From assembly GCA_017792345.1 (NCBI GenBank), contig CP051228.1, forward strand, positions 3,998,148 to 4,062,147: a stretch of DNA of 64,000 nucleotides, given 5' to 3'. The position numbers were made by a program, and so were the translations under genes. Below the pieces are notes generated by a model. It was not told where the DNA came from. It saw nothing but the letters and a program-made list of their open reading frames with translations, and ran no database searches. This DNA is from Mesoflavibacter sp. GTDB lineage: Bacteria; Pseudomonadota; Alphaproteobacteria; UBA8366; Aestuariispiraceae. Of the stretch, positions 52,553-62,600 are shown piece by piece; the stretch's first letter is position 1; every line of letters starts with the position of its first letter.

Positions 52553-52613
52553 GCTGAACCGGCGGCCGGCGTGTCCGCGCCGGCCGCCGATTGGCAAGGA
52601 AAGGGGGACTGTC

Positions 52614-53663
52614 ATGTCTCACCTCGACGACGCGGCGGCTCAGTATGACGCCCTGCATCGAAAGCGCCTGACCTTTCTGGCTCTGACCGGCGTGGTTCTG
52701 GCCGTGGTTGCCGTTGCCGATCTCCTCGTCGGTCCGGCACTGTTGCCACTATCGGACGTCCTATCGACCTTGGTTGCACCAACCAGCGGAGGTGACCCAA
52801 CGGTCCGCGTCATTGTCTGGAATATCAGACTGCCCATGACCGCCATGGCCTTGGTGGTCGGTGCATCTCTGGGAGTTGCCGGGGCGCTGATGCAGACCAT
52901 TCTCGGCAACCCCTTGGCCAGCCCCTACACATTGGGATTTTCGGCGGCCGCTGGATTTGGGGCTGCCGTGGTGATCCTGCTCGGGTTCGACATTCCGGGC
53001 CTGCCGGGACTTTCGGTGCCATTTGCTGCATTTCTGGCTGCAACCGGCGCAACTGTAATCGTTTATGGACTGGCCCGGCGCCGGGGAACGTCGGCCGAGG
53101 TCATGATTCTGGCCGGAATCGCGACCCTGTTTCTGTTCCAATCCGCGCAGTCCCTCGTCCAATATATGGCGGCACCAGAGGTCCTGCAGGAAATCGTGTT
53201 CTGGCTGTTCGGCAGCCTTTTGAAGGCGACCTGGCTCAGTGTGACTGTCGCCGGGAGCATTCTGGCGACGGCAAGTTTTGTCCTGCTGCCTGATCTCTGG
53301 CGTTTGACTGCGCTGCGCCTTGGCGACGATCGTGCGCGCAGTCTGGGCGTCGATGTCGAAGCCTTAAGGCGCCGAATTTTTATCCTGGTGGCCCTGCTGA
53401 CGGCGGGTGCGGTGTCCTTTGTCGGGACGATCGGATTTGTTGGGTTGGTCGCGCCTCATATGGCCCGCGCCATGGTCGGGGACGATCAGCGAATGCTTGT
53501 TCCGGTCTCGGCCATCACTGGTGCCATCGTCATGGTCGCCGCTTCCGTCACGTCCAAGACGATCAGTCCGGGTGCCGTCGTACCCATCGGGATCGTCACC
53601 GCCGTGGTCGGTGTTCCATTTCTCTTTGCGTTGATCTTGAGAGGTAGGAGGTCCTATTGGTGA
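52614..53663 (+). CDS. FecCD-family ABC transporter permease
   Basis: 349 residues with about ten membrane helices. The FecCD motifs are clear: IVWNIRLPMTAMALVVGASLGVAGALMQTILGNPLASPYTLGFSAAAGFGA and the ATPase-contact region AVSFVGTIGFVGLVAPHMARAMVGDDQRMLVPVSAITGA. AAGGGGGACTGTC precedes the ATG. Its stop overlaps the start of the ATPase gene by four bases. Confidence 0.94.
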   Translation: MSHLDDAAAQYDALHRKRLTFLALTGVVLAVVAVADLLVGPALLPLSDVLSTLVAPTSGGDPTVRVIVWNIRLPMTAMALVVGASLGVAGALMQTILGNPLASPYTLGFSAAAGFGAAVVILLGFDIPGLPGLSVPFAAFLAATGATVIVYGLARRRGTSAEVMILAGIATLFLFQSAQSLVQYMAAPEVLQEIVFWLFGSLLKATWLSVTVAGSILATASFVLLPDLWRLTALRLGDDRARSLGVDVEALRRRIFILVALLTAGAVSFVGTIGFVGLVAPHMARAMVGDDQRMLVPVSAITGAIVMVAASVTSKTISPGAVVPIGIVTAVVGVPFLFALILRGRRSYW

Positions 53664-54394
53664 GTGGGTTGCATGCAAGGGATCTTGCTGTCTCCATCGG
53701 AACGGCACGCATAATCGATGCGGTCGATTTGGATGTCGCGCCTGGGGAGTTCGTTGCTCTAATCGGGCCGAACGGGGCTGGAAAATCGACACTGCTGAAG
53801 GCACTTGCGGGTCTGCTGAAGACGCAAGGTACGGTGACCGGCGGGGGCCATGGATCCGCATATATGCCTCAAGAATCCGGTGCCGCGACCTCCCTGACTG
53901 TGATGGAGGCAATGTTGCTCGGACGGGTCGGATCCTTGGGGTTGAGGGTACAGCGAAAGGTCCTGAACGCGGCAGCGTCGGTTCTCGCCGGCTTCGGTCT
54001 GGCAGATTTGGCCGGACGCCGACTGGATACGCTCAGCGGCGGTCAACGCCAGATGGTGTTTCTGGCGCAGGCCGTCTTTCGCGAACCGGAAAGCCTGCTT
54101 CTGGACGAGCCGACATCGGCACTTGATCTGCGGCATCAGTTGCTGGTTTTGGAAACCATCCGGTCCGTCTGCAGGGAACGACGGATGGCGGTGATCGTTG
54201 CACTGCACGATTTAGGGCAGGCAGCCCGGTTCGCAGATCGGATCGTCTGTTTGGCGGGCGGACGGGTCTTGGCCGACGGGCCGCCGGACAGTGTCCTCAC
54301 TGCGGCGCGCATTCGGGACATCTATCGGGTCGAGGCCGAAGTCGGGCGGACCAATCGCGGCGGGTTGACCGTCACGCCGATGAGTGCGGCCTGA
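53660..54394 (+). CDS. ABC transporter ATP-binding protein (iron/siderophore type)
   Basis: 244 residues. Walker A GPNGAGKST is at 36-44, the signature LSGGQRQMVFLAQA and Walker B SLLLDEPTSALDLR follow, and the switch His is in VALHDLGQAARFADR. GTG 53660 overlaps the permease stop in GTGA and sits eight bases after AGGAGG; a TTG three bases earlier is less likely. It converges on sdaA with a six-base gap. Confidence 0.93.
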   Translation: MSGLHARDLAVSIGTARIIDAVDLDVAPGEFVALIGPNGAGKSTLLKALAGLLKTQGTVTGGGHGSAYMPQESGAATSLTVMEAMLLGRVGSLGLRVQRKVLNAAASVLAGFGLADLAGRRLDTLSGGQRQMVFLAQAVFREPESLLLDEPTSALDLRHQLLVLETIRSVCRERRMAVIVALHDLGQAARFADRIVCLAGGRVLADGPPDSVLTAARIRDIYRVEAEVGRTNRGGLTVTPMSAA

Positions 54395-54400
54395 CGGCGG

Positions 54401-55786
54401 TCAGCATTCTACGACATTAACGGCTAGGCCGCCTTGGCTGGTTTCCTTGTATTCGGAACGCATATCGTCGCCGGTCTTTTTCATCGTCTTGATCGCGGCG
54501 TCCAGGGGCACGAAATGGGTTCCGTCACCCTTCATGGCGAGCGAGCAGGCGTTGACCGCCTTCACCGCGCCCATGGCGTTGCGCTCGATGCAGGGGATCT
54601 GAACCAGGCCGCCGATCGGATCGCAGGTCATGCCCAGATGGTGCTCCAGCGCGATTTCGGCTGCGTTCTCCACCTGCATGTTGGTCGCCCCCAGGGCCGC
54701 CGCCAGCCCGGCCGCCGCCATGGCGGACGCGGAACCGACCTCGCCCTGGCAACCGACTTCCGCGCCGGAGATCGACGCATTGTGCTTGATGATCCCGCCG
54801 ATGGCCGATGCCGCCAGCAGGAAAGTGCGGATGCCGTCCTGATTGGCGTCGGGAATGAAGGCCTCGTAATAGCGCAAGGTCGCGGGGATGATCCCGGCAG
54901 CACCATTGGTCGGGGCGGTCACAACAGTACCGCCGGCGGCATTCTCTTCGTTAACGGCGATCGCGTAGAGGCTGATCCAATCCATGATGTCATGGTCGAA
55001 ACGCCGATTGGACTGCCGGTTCTTTTCCAGTTCCTGCAGGATCGCCTTGGCGCGTCGCTTCACGTCCAGACCGCCCGGCAAGCGCCCGTCCTGGCCCAGG
55101 CCGCGCGTGATGCAGGTCCGCATGACCTTCCAAAGCCGGTCCAGGCCCTCGATCACCTCGCCGCGTTCCCGCACCGCGCATTCATTCGCCAGTTTCATAT
55201 CCGCGATGGTCAGGCCGGACGCTGCGCCCATGGCCAGCATCTCTTTCGCGGAGTTGAACGGGTAGGGGACTTCGGATTGCGGCAGTGACCCGGCGCCGGT
55301 CTTGTTGTCCAGTTCCTCCGCCGTCGCAACGAACCCGCCGCCGATGGAATAGAAGGTCTGCTCCGCCAGTATGTCGCCGTTACCATCGAAGGCGGCGAAG
55401 ATCATGCCGTTGGCATGGCCCGGCAAAGGCGGACCGAAGTCGAAAATCAGATGATCGTCCCGATGAAACGGGATACGCCGCGTGCCGCCAAGCGAAATTT
55501 CCAGCTCGGCATCGATCTGATGGACCAGTTTGAACGCGTCATCCGGGTCGATCGAATCCGGCCGCGCGCCCGCCAGGCCCAGAATGACGGCCCGGTCGCT
55601 GGCATGGCCTTTTCCCGTCCAGGCAAGGGAGCCGTGAAGGCTGCACCGTACCGATTGGACTGCGTCGAAGACACCGCGCCCGGTCAGCGTTTCGATAAAG
55701 CGCGCCGCCGCCACCATCGGTCCCACAGTATGGGAACTGGACGGGCCGATGCCGATCTTGAACAGGTCGAAAACGCTGAGAAACAT
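54401..55786 (-). CDS. sdaA: L-serine ammonia-lyase (iron-sulfur type)
   Basis: 461 residues, single-chain L-serine dehydratase converting serine to pyruvate and ammonia. It starts [24 protein letters not shown], the family N-terminus. The C-terminal catalytic domain has [22 protein letters not shown] and [23 protein letters not shown], whose cysteines hold the 4Fe-4S cluster. ATG 55786 is chosen for that N-terminus; the frame upstream runs into the penicillin-acylase gene end. It lies 32 bases downstream of that gene on the same strand. Confidence 0.95.
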   Translation of the reverse strand: MFLSVFDLFKIGIGPSSSHTVGPMVAAARFIETLTGRGVFDAVQSVRCSLHGSLAWTGKGHASDRAVILGLAGARPDSIDPDDAFKLVHQIDAELEISLGGTRRIPFHRDDHLIFDFGPPLPGHANGMIFAAFDGNGDILAEQTFYSIGGGFVATAEELDNKTGAGSLPQSEVPYPFNSAKEMLAMGAASGLTIADMKLANECAVRERGEVIEGLDRLWKVMRTCITRGLGQDGRLPGGLDVKRRAKAILQELEKNRQSNRRFDHDIMDWISLYAIAVNEENAAGGTVVTAPTNGAAGIIPATLRYYEAFIPDANQDGIRTFLLAASAIGGIIKHNASISGAEVGCQGEVGSASAMAAAGLAAALGATNMQVENAAEIALEHHLGMTCDPIGGLVQIPCIERNAMGAVKAVNACSLAMKGDGTHFVPLDAAIKTMKKTGDDMRSEYKETSQGGLAVNVVEC

Positions 55787-55818
55787 GGTACGCGAAACTC
55801 CCCCTATGAACCGTCCGA

Positions 55819-58092
55819 TCAGGGACGCAAATGCAATACGGCGGCGGCCCCGGCGCCGATATCGCCGCCGCGCCCGGGAATCCTGAAATAGCGACCGTCC
55901 CGCCAAGGCTCCAACAGATCGTCGTAATGTGGTGAGAACGGGTTACCGGACTGGCCCCCTGCCAGGGCGAACAGGCTGCGGTCCAGATCCGCCAAATCAT
56001 AGACTGCGCGGTACCCGGCGCCATGGATATGACGGAAGGGGTGCTGTCCTTCGCCGCCTCGGCTTTGTCCGCGATTGACGGTGTGGTCGCCGCCATCCGT
56101 CTCAAGCGGCCGATTGCCCAGGCGCGACAGGCCGGGAATGAGGTTCAGCAGCAAATGTTCCATCGGGGCACGGTGAAGATCGCCCCATCGCCAGTCGGCC
56201 GCGGTGCCGCCCTGCCGGTCATTCAGGACGAATACCGCCCGATCCAGGGCGGACGTCAGCAGCCATCCGCAATCTTCTTTCGGTTCCGTCCGAAGGTCGT
56301 CGCACCAATGCGGTGCTTCGGTCAGCGCCTTCTCGACGAAGCGGGCGTCGGCTTGCCAATAGTTTTCGAAGGCCTCGACCCCCAGATCGTCCTCCGCCAA
56401 TAGCCGGACGGCCTCGTTCAGAAGGGTCATGTAAAGCGCCGCCGCGGCCGAATCCCGGGTCATTCGGAAATCCCACGCGCGCAGCAATGCCAATCCGTCC
56501 CGTGCGAGCGGTGTGGTCGGTCCGGCTTTCAGGAAATGCGGCACCAGGCGGCGCGCGGCGTCCGACAGAACATCGTTCTGCAGCCGTGTGCTGTCCTCCA
56601 AGGAATGGGCCTCTCCGGTCTCCACCAAGGCCTCGAGCATCCGAACCGCCCGGTAATCAGGGACGAAATCATGCGAGATTTCATAGGGATAATCCGCGGT
56701 AACGATGCGGTTGTTGGCATTGGCGATCCAGCCGGTCGCGGGGTCGATCAGGCCCGGAAGGTCTTCCGAGGGCACGATCCCGGGCCAGACGGCCGCCGGT
56801 TGGGCCGATGCCTGCGGCACGGTGCCGTCTGCGCTCTTTCGGATTGGAATCCGACCGGCGACTTTCATGCCGATGCCCCCGGCGGTATCGGCGTAGAACA
56901 CGTTCTGAACGGGATCGTCGAACAGCGAAAGCGCTTGCAGAAACTGGTCCCAGCTCGTCGCCCTGTTCAGGCGGTACAGGGCGCTGACGGTACGGGGCAG
57001 GGATTCCGTGCCGGTCCACTGCAACGCCACCGGTTCGGAGCCAAGACGGGACAGAACCGGTCCGAAGGCCGACTGGCGGACCGTGACATTCTCATCCGCG
57101 CCAAATCGCACGCGAATGGTCTCCTGCCGTGTTTCGGCGGCGTCCATGGCGGCACGATCCAGGCGGACGGTGTCCTGATTATCTGCATGGGTCGTGGTCA
57201 GACCCCAGGCGATGGTGCCGTTGTGACCCAGAATATGGAACGGCGCGCCGGGGGCGGTTGCGCCCGCAAGGGTCAGGCCGGGTGTCTCGATCCGCGCCAG
57301 ATACCATTGTCCGGGCATGCGCAATCCCAGATGGGGGTCGTTTGCCAGGATCGGCTTGCCGGTCGCTGTCCGCTGTCCGCTCAGCACCCAAGCGTTGGAC
57401 GCGTCGTAGCCGCCGATCCACGCATCGCGGTTGGCGTCGTTCATCGTCGTCGGGCTGCGCAGGTTTCTCGGCAGCAACTCGGCGGTTCGTTCCGGACCAA
57501 TCAGATTCATTAACGCGGCGCGCCGGGATTCCGAGAAGCCGTTGCCGGACAATTGGAGGGACATCAATCGTCCCCAAACGAGGCTGTCGGCGATCGTCCA
57601 AGGCTCGGGCGTGTGAAGTGTCAACTGAAACTCGACGGGCAGGGGTTCGCTCGACGTTTCCAGAAACGCATTCACCCCATCCGCATAGGCCTGCAGATCC
57701 TGCCGTTCCGCCGGCGCCAACCGTTCGACCTGCTGTTCCGCCTGTCGGTATAGGCTGAGTTCCCGCATCATGCGGTCATAGCCCAACATCGGGGACCCGA
57801 CGATTTCCGACATGCGCCCGGCACCGATGCGACGGGTCGTCTCCATCTGCCAGAGCCTATCGCGGGCATGAAGATAGCCCAGGGCGCGATAGGCATCGGT
57901 CATCGTCGCGGCGCGGATCGTGGGAATGCCGCTTTCATCGAAAGCAACCACGACATCATCGGATAGGCCCGGCAGTTTCCTGTCGCCTGCCAAATCGGGG
58001 ACGCTCGCGGCGCCTAGAATCCAGATAAGACAGCCGACACTCAGGACGCAAAGGGCGACGAGGCTGAGGAAAATTTTAAAGGCGAGGCGCAC
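55819..58092 (-). CDS. Penicillin acylase family protein
   Basis: 757-residue Ntn-hydrolase precursor. An N-terminal hydrophobic segment (IFLSLVALCVLSVGCLIWIL) indicates a signal anchor or signal peptide. GIPTIRAATMTDAYRALGYLHARDRLWQMETTRRIGAGRMSEIVG marks the alpha chain. The predicted beta-chain N-terminal nucleophile is Ser232 in GGYDASNAWVLSG, followed by KPILANDPHLGLRMPGQWYLARI and FHILGHNGTIAWGLTTTHAD. Family members hydrolyse amides, including N-acyl-homoserine lactones and beta-lactams; the substrate is unknown. It is divergent from an alpha/beta hydrolase. Confidence 0.92.
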   Translation of the reverse strand: MRLAFKIFLSLVALCVLSVGCLIWILGAASVPDLAGDRKLPGLSDDVVVAFDESGIPTIRAATMTDAYRALGYLHARDRLWQMETTRRIGAGRMSEIVGSPMLGYDRMMRELSLYRQAEQQVERLAPAERQDLQAYADGVNAFLETSSEPLPVEFQLTLHTPEPWTIADSLVWGRLMSLQLSGNGFSESRRAALMNLIGPERTAELLPRNLRSPTTMNDANRDAWIGGYDASNAWVLSGQRTATGKPILANDPHLGLRMPGQWYLARIETPGLTLAGATAPGAPFHILGHNGTIAWGLTTTHADNQDTVRLDRAAMDAAETRQETIRVRFGADENVTVRQSAFGPVLSRLGSEPVALQWTGTESLPRTVSALYRLNRATSWDQFLQALSLFDDPVQNVFYADTAGGIGMKVAGRIPIRKSADGTVPQASAQPAAVWPGIVPSEDLPGLIDPATGWIANANNRIVTADYPYEISHDFVPDYRAVRMLEALVETGEAHSLEDSTRLQNDVLSDAARRLVPHFLKAGPTTPLARDGLALLRAWDFRMTRDSAAAALYMTLLNEAVRLLAEDDLGVEAFENYWQADARFVEKALTEAPHWCDDLRTEPKEDCGWLLTSALDRAVFVLNDRQGGTAADWRWGDLHRAPMEHLLLNLIPGLSRLGNRPLETDGGDHTVNRGQSRGGEGQHPFRHIHGAGYRAVYDLADLDRSLFALAGGQSGNPFSPHYDDLLEPWRDGRYFRIPGRGGDIGAGAAAVLHLRP

Positions 58093-58233
58093 AGGTTCCG
58101 CTCCGGCCGGTGACGTGTGTGTGACCGCATCGTTTTAGACCATGCCACGATTGAATGCAGCCATGGCATTCGGCATGGTCCGTTCGAGGATGGCCGGATC
58201 ATGGCCGCGACGTCTTCCGGAAGGAGTTTGGAT

Positions 58234-59088
58234 TTGCCGCAGAACTTGAAATCAGTCCGCTGTGCCAGCGCATTGGGGCAACACGATATGGCATATGCCG
58301 AGTGGGGCGATGCGGATAGTGAGCGAACGATCCTGTGTGTGCATGGTCTGACCCGAAACGGACGGGATTTCGAACGTCTTGCGGCCGCACTGGAAGCGGA
58401 TGGATATCGTGTCCTGTGCCCTGATATCGTCGGGCGCGGCCGGTCCGATCGCCTTCCCGAAGGGGCGCCATACGAGATCTCCCAATATATTGGCGATATC
58501 ACCGCCATGTTGGCGCAGGAGAATGTGACCAAAGTGGACTGGATCGGCACCTCGATGGGGGGGCTTATCGGAATGGCGATGGCCGCGCTGCCGCAAACGC
58601 CGATCCGCCGCATGGTTCTAAACGATGTCGGACCGTTTATTCCGAAGGCGGCACTGGAACGGATCGGGGAATATGTCGGGATCGGCTGGCGCTTCGACAG
58701 TTTTGACAAGGCCGTCGACCACATCAAGCGGGCCTATGCACCGTTTGGTCTGACCTCGGAGGAGGATTGGCGCTATCTGACCGAAATTTCGACGGTGAAG
58801 GATGATGGCGGCGGGTGGGTGAACGCTTATGACCTTCGGATTGCCGAACCGTTCAAGGCAGCGGAAATCGGCGATGCGGATCTATGGGCGCTTTGGGAAG
58901 TCTTATCCGTACCGATAATGGTGATGCGCGGGGCGGAATCGGATTTGCTGACGCCGGACGTCGCTGAGGAAATGACACGGCGCGGCCCCATGGCGCAGGT
59001 CATAGAGATTCCCGGATGCGGCCATGCGCCGGCGCTTATGGACACGCATCAGATCGATCTGCTTCGGGACTGGTGCCGGTCCGCGTAA
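58234..59088 (+). CDS. Alpha/beta hydrolase
   Basis: About 284 residues. Oxyanion and strand region TILCVHGLTRNGRDFE, the loop PDIVGRGRSD, nucleophile elbow WIGTSMGGLIGM with the catalytic Ser, and a late GCGHAPALMD with the catalytic His are all present. Substrate unknown. TTG 58234 is my preferred start because AAGGAG lies seven bases upstream; ATG 58201 with a GAGGATGG tract is the alternative. The TAA stop overlaps an ATG in another frame, leading into the next gene. Confidence 0.85.
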   Translation: MPQNLKSVRCASALGQHDMAYAEWGDADSERTILCVHGLTRNGRDFERLAAALEADGYRVLCPDIVGRGRSDRLPEGAPYEISQYIGDITAMLAQENVTKVDWIGTSMGGLIGMAMAALPQTPIRRMVLNDVGPFIPKAALERIGEYVGIGWRFDSFDKAVDHIKRAYAPFGLTSEEDWRYLTEISTVKDDGGGWVNAYDLRIAEPFKAAEIGDADLWALWEVLSVPIMVMRGAESDLLTPDVAEEMTRRGPMAQVIEIPGCGHAPALMDTHQIDLLRDWCRSA

Positions 59089-59102
59089 TGAAAGGATTGG
59101 GT

Positions 59103-59615
59103 ATGTTTGGTTTGCGGCCCGCGCGTTTGACGCTCACGGCTTTACTTTTCGTGGCCGCAATGACGGCCGCCGCTCCGGACATCCGGGCGCAGGGGCGCGA
59201 CAAGGCGCTTGAGTCCGTGCAGGGACTTACCGCGCAGTTGATCGACAGAACGCGCGCGGCGGACACACCGGATTCCCAGATTTGGGCCGGCGTGCAGGCA
59301 TTGACGGACGCTTTGCGGCGGTTTGCCCTGGCTGAAACCGAAACGCGCGCCGATGAGAAAGTCGAATCTCCGCCTTTGGCTTCGCTGCGTCCCGGGCAGG
59401 CGGAAACGACTGACTTGGCTGCCGAACCAGGACCGGAAGTCGCGGTCGCCGAGGTTCCGCGCGAATGGTTCAATTCGAAGATTACCGAGGCACAGACCGG
59501 CGTGAACGCAGCGCGGTCGGCGGTGGAGCGGGGCGCATCGCGGTCCGAGATCGCCATGGCACTGGAAACCGTTCAGGCGGCCTTGTCCGTCGTGAACCGG
59601 CCGCCCGCACCTTGA
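59103..59615 (+). CDS. Small secreted protein of unknown function
   Basis: 170 residues. A signal peptide (RLTLTALLFVAAMTAAAPDIRA, cleaved before QG) is followed by a mostly helical, charged chain with no family I recognise. ATG 59103 is chosen because AAAGGA precedes it by six bases; ATG 59088, overlapping the previous stop, lacks one. It is probably cotranscribed with the alpha/beta hydrolase. A terminator follows. Confidence 0.65.
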   Translation: MFGLRPARLTLTALLFVAAMTAAAPDIRAQGRDKALESVQGLTAQLIDRTRAADTPDSQIWAGVQALTDALRRFALAETETRADEKVESPPLASLRPGQAETTDLAAEPGPEVAVAEVPREWFNSKITEAQTGVNAARSAVERGASRSEIAMALETVQAALSVVNRPPAP

Positions 59616-59637
59616 ACGCTCTTTAGATCTGGCAATA

Positions 59638-59674
59638 CGAAAGCGGCCGGACGGTTTCGCCCGGCCGCCTTTCG
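59638..59674. terminator. Bidirectional terminator between convergent genes
   Basis: CGAAAGCGGCCGG and CCGGCCGCCTTTCG pair over 13 bases with one bulge and a ten-base loop; A- and T-rich edges flank the GC stem on both sides. It lies between the plus-strand secreted-protein gene and the stop of the minus-strand RTX gene, where a shared terminator is expected. Confidence 0.8.
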
Positions 59675-62600
59675 TCAGACATTTCCGGAACCATCGTCCT
59701 GATTCTGGATGATGCTGTTGGCGTCCAAACCTGTGACGCCTTCCAGGGTGGCGACCGTTTGGAAATGGTCGTCGTCGCCGTCGCCGCTGGTGTTCACCTT
59801 GACGGTCGTATTGCCGGACTCGTCTTCTTCCAGGCGCAGATAGTTCTGCAGCTCGTCGATATCGTCCATATTGACGACACTGGAGATGTCCAGCATGTCG
59901 CCTTCGGCGGCATTGAAATCGGTAATAGTGTCAATGCCCTGGCCAGGGTTGCCCAGCACGAAGACATCCGCCCCGGCGCCACCCGTCAACGCGTCGCTGC
60001 CGGCACCGCCATCCAGACGGTTGGCACCATCGTCGCCGCGCAGGATGTCATCGTGATCGGAGCCGACGATATTCTCGAAATTCGACAGTTGATCGCCTTC
60101 TGCGTGCCCGCCGGACACGGTTCCCGCACCGAAATCGATGGTGACCGCCTCGTCGCTTTCGGAATAGTCGATCGTGTCGATGCCATCACCGCCGTCGATC
60201 GTATCCGCCCCTTCGCCGCCGATGACCGTGTCGTCGCCGCTGCCGGCATCGACCGTGTCGGCCCCGGCCGCAACGACCGTGGTCGAATTGGTAACCAACG
60301 CGTCGACACCATTGCTGGACAGGTAGGAGATGTCGGTCGAGGACAATTGTTGGTCATACAGCGCGATGTCGTCGAAGGCCCCGTCGAAATCGTCGCCGAT
60401 GTCGTCCCGCACGCCGAAACGCAGCGGTTCGGAATTCGTGTCGATCCCGTTTTTGACCGAGCTGTTGCTGGCGGCGAGGCTGCCGTTCACATAGAGCTGC
60501 AGCCCCTCGTCGCCCCAGGTGACGGTGACATTGTTCCAGTTGCTCCAGCTAACACTGCCGCCCTCGATGGAGACACTGTCCCCATCGTCGTCGGTATATT
60601 CGAAACGGATCTTGCCACTGTCGCGGGTTGTAATCTGGAATTGGCCGGGCCCGTCGCCATTGTCGCCTTTCGACACCAGCGTGTTCTGCTGTTGTGAGCC
60701 TTTGAAGTTGAAGGACAGGGACCCGTTCGGCAGTTCCATCGAGTCGTCATGGGCGACCTGGATATAGTCGTTGCTGCCGTCCAGATCGGCCCCACTGCCA
60801 TAGCGACCGGAGAAATCGAGGACGGTTCCGCCCTGGACCGTGCCGTCATTGTCGCCACGGCTGTCATAGACCGTACCGCCGCTGGTCTCGTCCAGTTTCC
60901 AATGACTGATCGGGACATTATTGGCGACGGTGGTTTCGCTGTCGCCGCCCAGATGAATGACGTCGTTGCCGGTGCCCCCGAACACAACGTCGTCGCCATT
61001 TCCGGCGTAAATCGTGTCGTCGCCGGCCCCGCCATCGATCGTATCGCTGTCTCCGCTTGAGGCGGCCTTCAGCGAAATCGCGTCCAGGCGCATGCCGCGG
61101 CCGTGGTCGAGATCGGTTCCATTCTCGGCGAATTCGATGCGTTTGACGGTGCCGTCACCGACGAACTGGATCGTGACCTCTTGCCAATCATGGTCCGACG
61201 CGCTGCTCAGATTGTGGGAATATTCCCCGACAACCTCGCCGCCGACGGAGACTTTCATGGCATTGACCGCCGCGTCGAAGCCGGGCCGTCCCGAGTAGTT
61301 GAAGGTCAGGCTATAGATCTTGCCCGCTTCGGTCTGGACGTCGCGATAGATGTTGGCCGCATCGGCGAACTGGTTCGTCGGGTCGGTGTTCAGTTCGATG
61401 AACTTGGTGCCATCGGCGGCGGTATTGGTATCGCCCCAGACCTCGATCTTCTCGCTGGTGGTGGACCAGCCATCCGCCGTATCGACAAAGGCGGCGGCGC
61501 TTTCTTCGAAATCGGTCTCGAAGATCGTGGTTTCCGAGGTCCCGGTATGGTTCTCGACATAGTTGGTGATGCCGCCCGATACCATGGTGGCGACCTGATC
61601 GGAGGTCAGGGCCCCATCCAGCAAGGTCGGATTGTCGATCCGGCCGTTCAGATAGGTGTGCAGATTGTTCGCCACGTCGTCGCCACTGGTCGTCTGCGAC
61701 GCGCCGAAGGTCCAGGGATTCTGGTTGGGTGCCATGGTGTAGTCGCTCTGGGCGCTGTCGACGGCGGTGCCGTTGACATAGAGCGTTACCGTGGAACCGT
61801 CCCAGGTGACGGTTGCGTTGTAGGTGCTTTCGTAATTGATGCTGCCGCCGCGCAGATAGAAGGATTCGTCCCCAGTCTGAACGCGCAACTCGACCTGACG
61901 ACTGCTGTTGATCGACATGTCGAAATGTCCGCCATCGTCATAACCGGACGAGTCCTTGGACGCGATCGTGCCGTTGTTCCAGGCCAGGAAGTCGACGGAG
62001 AATGTCCCGCTGGACAGTTCCATCGCGGCGCTGTGCGGTACCTCGATATAGTCGCCGTCGCCGTCGAACTGTGCAGCCTTCGTGCCGTTTGCCGACGTGG
62101 CGGTGCCGGTACCGCCCTTCGCGGTGCCCGTTACGCCGTTGACTGAATCGGTCACCGTCTCGTTGCTGCTCCAGGTCGTGTCTTCCAGTTTGAAATGGTA
62201 GACCGCACTGATGCCGTCCCCGCCGCCCGCGCTCGGGTTGTCGCCGGTGATAATGTCGTCGCCGGCCCCGCCTTGCAGCGTGTCGCTGCCGGTGCCGCCG
62301 TCGATGGTACGTCCCGCAACTTCCGGCACGTCCACCGTCGCCGTTTCGGTGGTGCTGGCGGTGGACCCGTTGGCTTCCGTCGCCGTCGCCGTGACGGACA
62401 GGTCGAAATCGTCGGCGCCGGCCGGCACACGCAGCACGAGGTTGGACAATTGGCCGGAGGTGAGTGTCGCCGATCCGTCTGTGACGGTGATTGCCACGCC
62501 GCCTGACGTAAGGGAGGCGCCTTCGGGCAAGTTGCCGATCGCAATGGACAGGGTTTCCGATCCATCACCGTCGCTCAGAAGCGCGCTGATCGTCAGCGGA

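Noticed and set aside
61103-62146. Several 300+ codon plus-strand frames opposite the RTX gene
   Set aside because: The repetitive, Asp/Gly-rich RTX coding sequence gives Val/Ile/Asp-rich open shadows on the other strand; no motifs or start signals support them.
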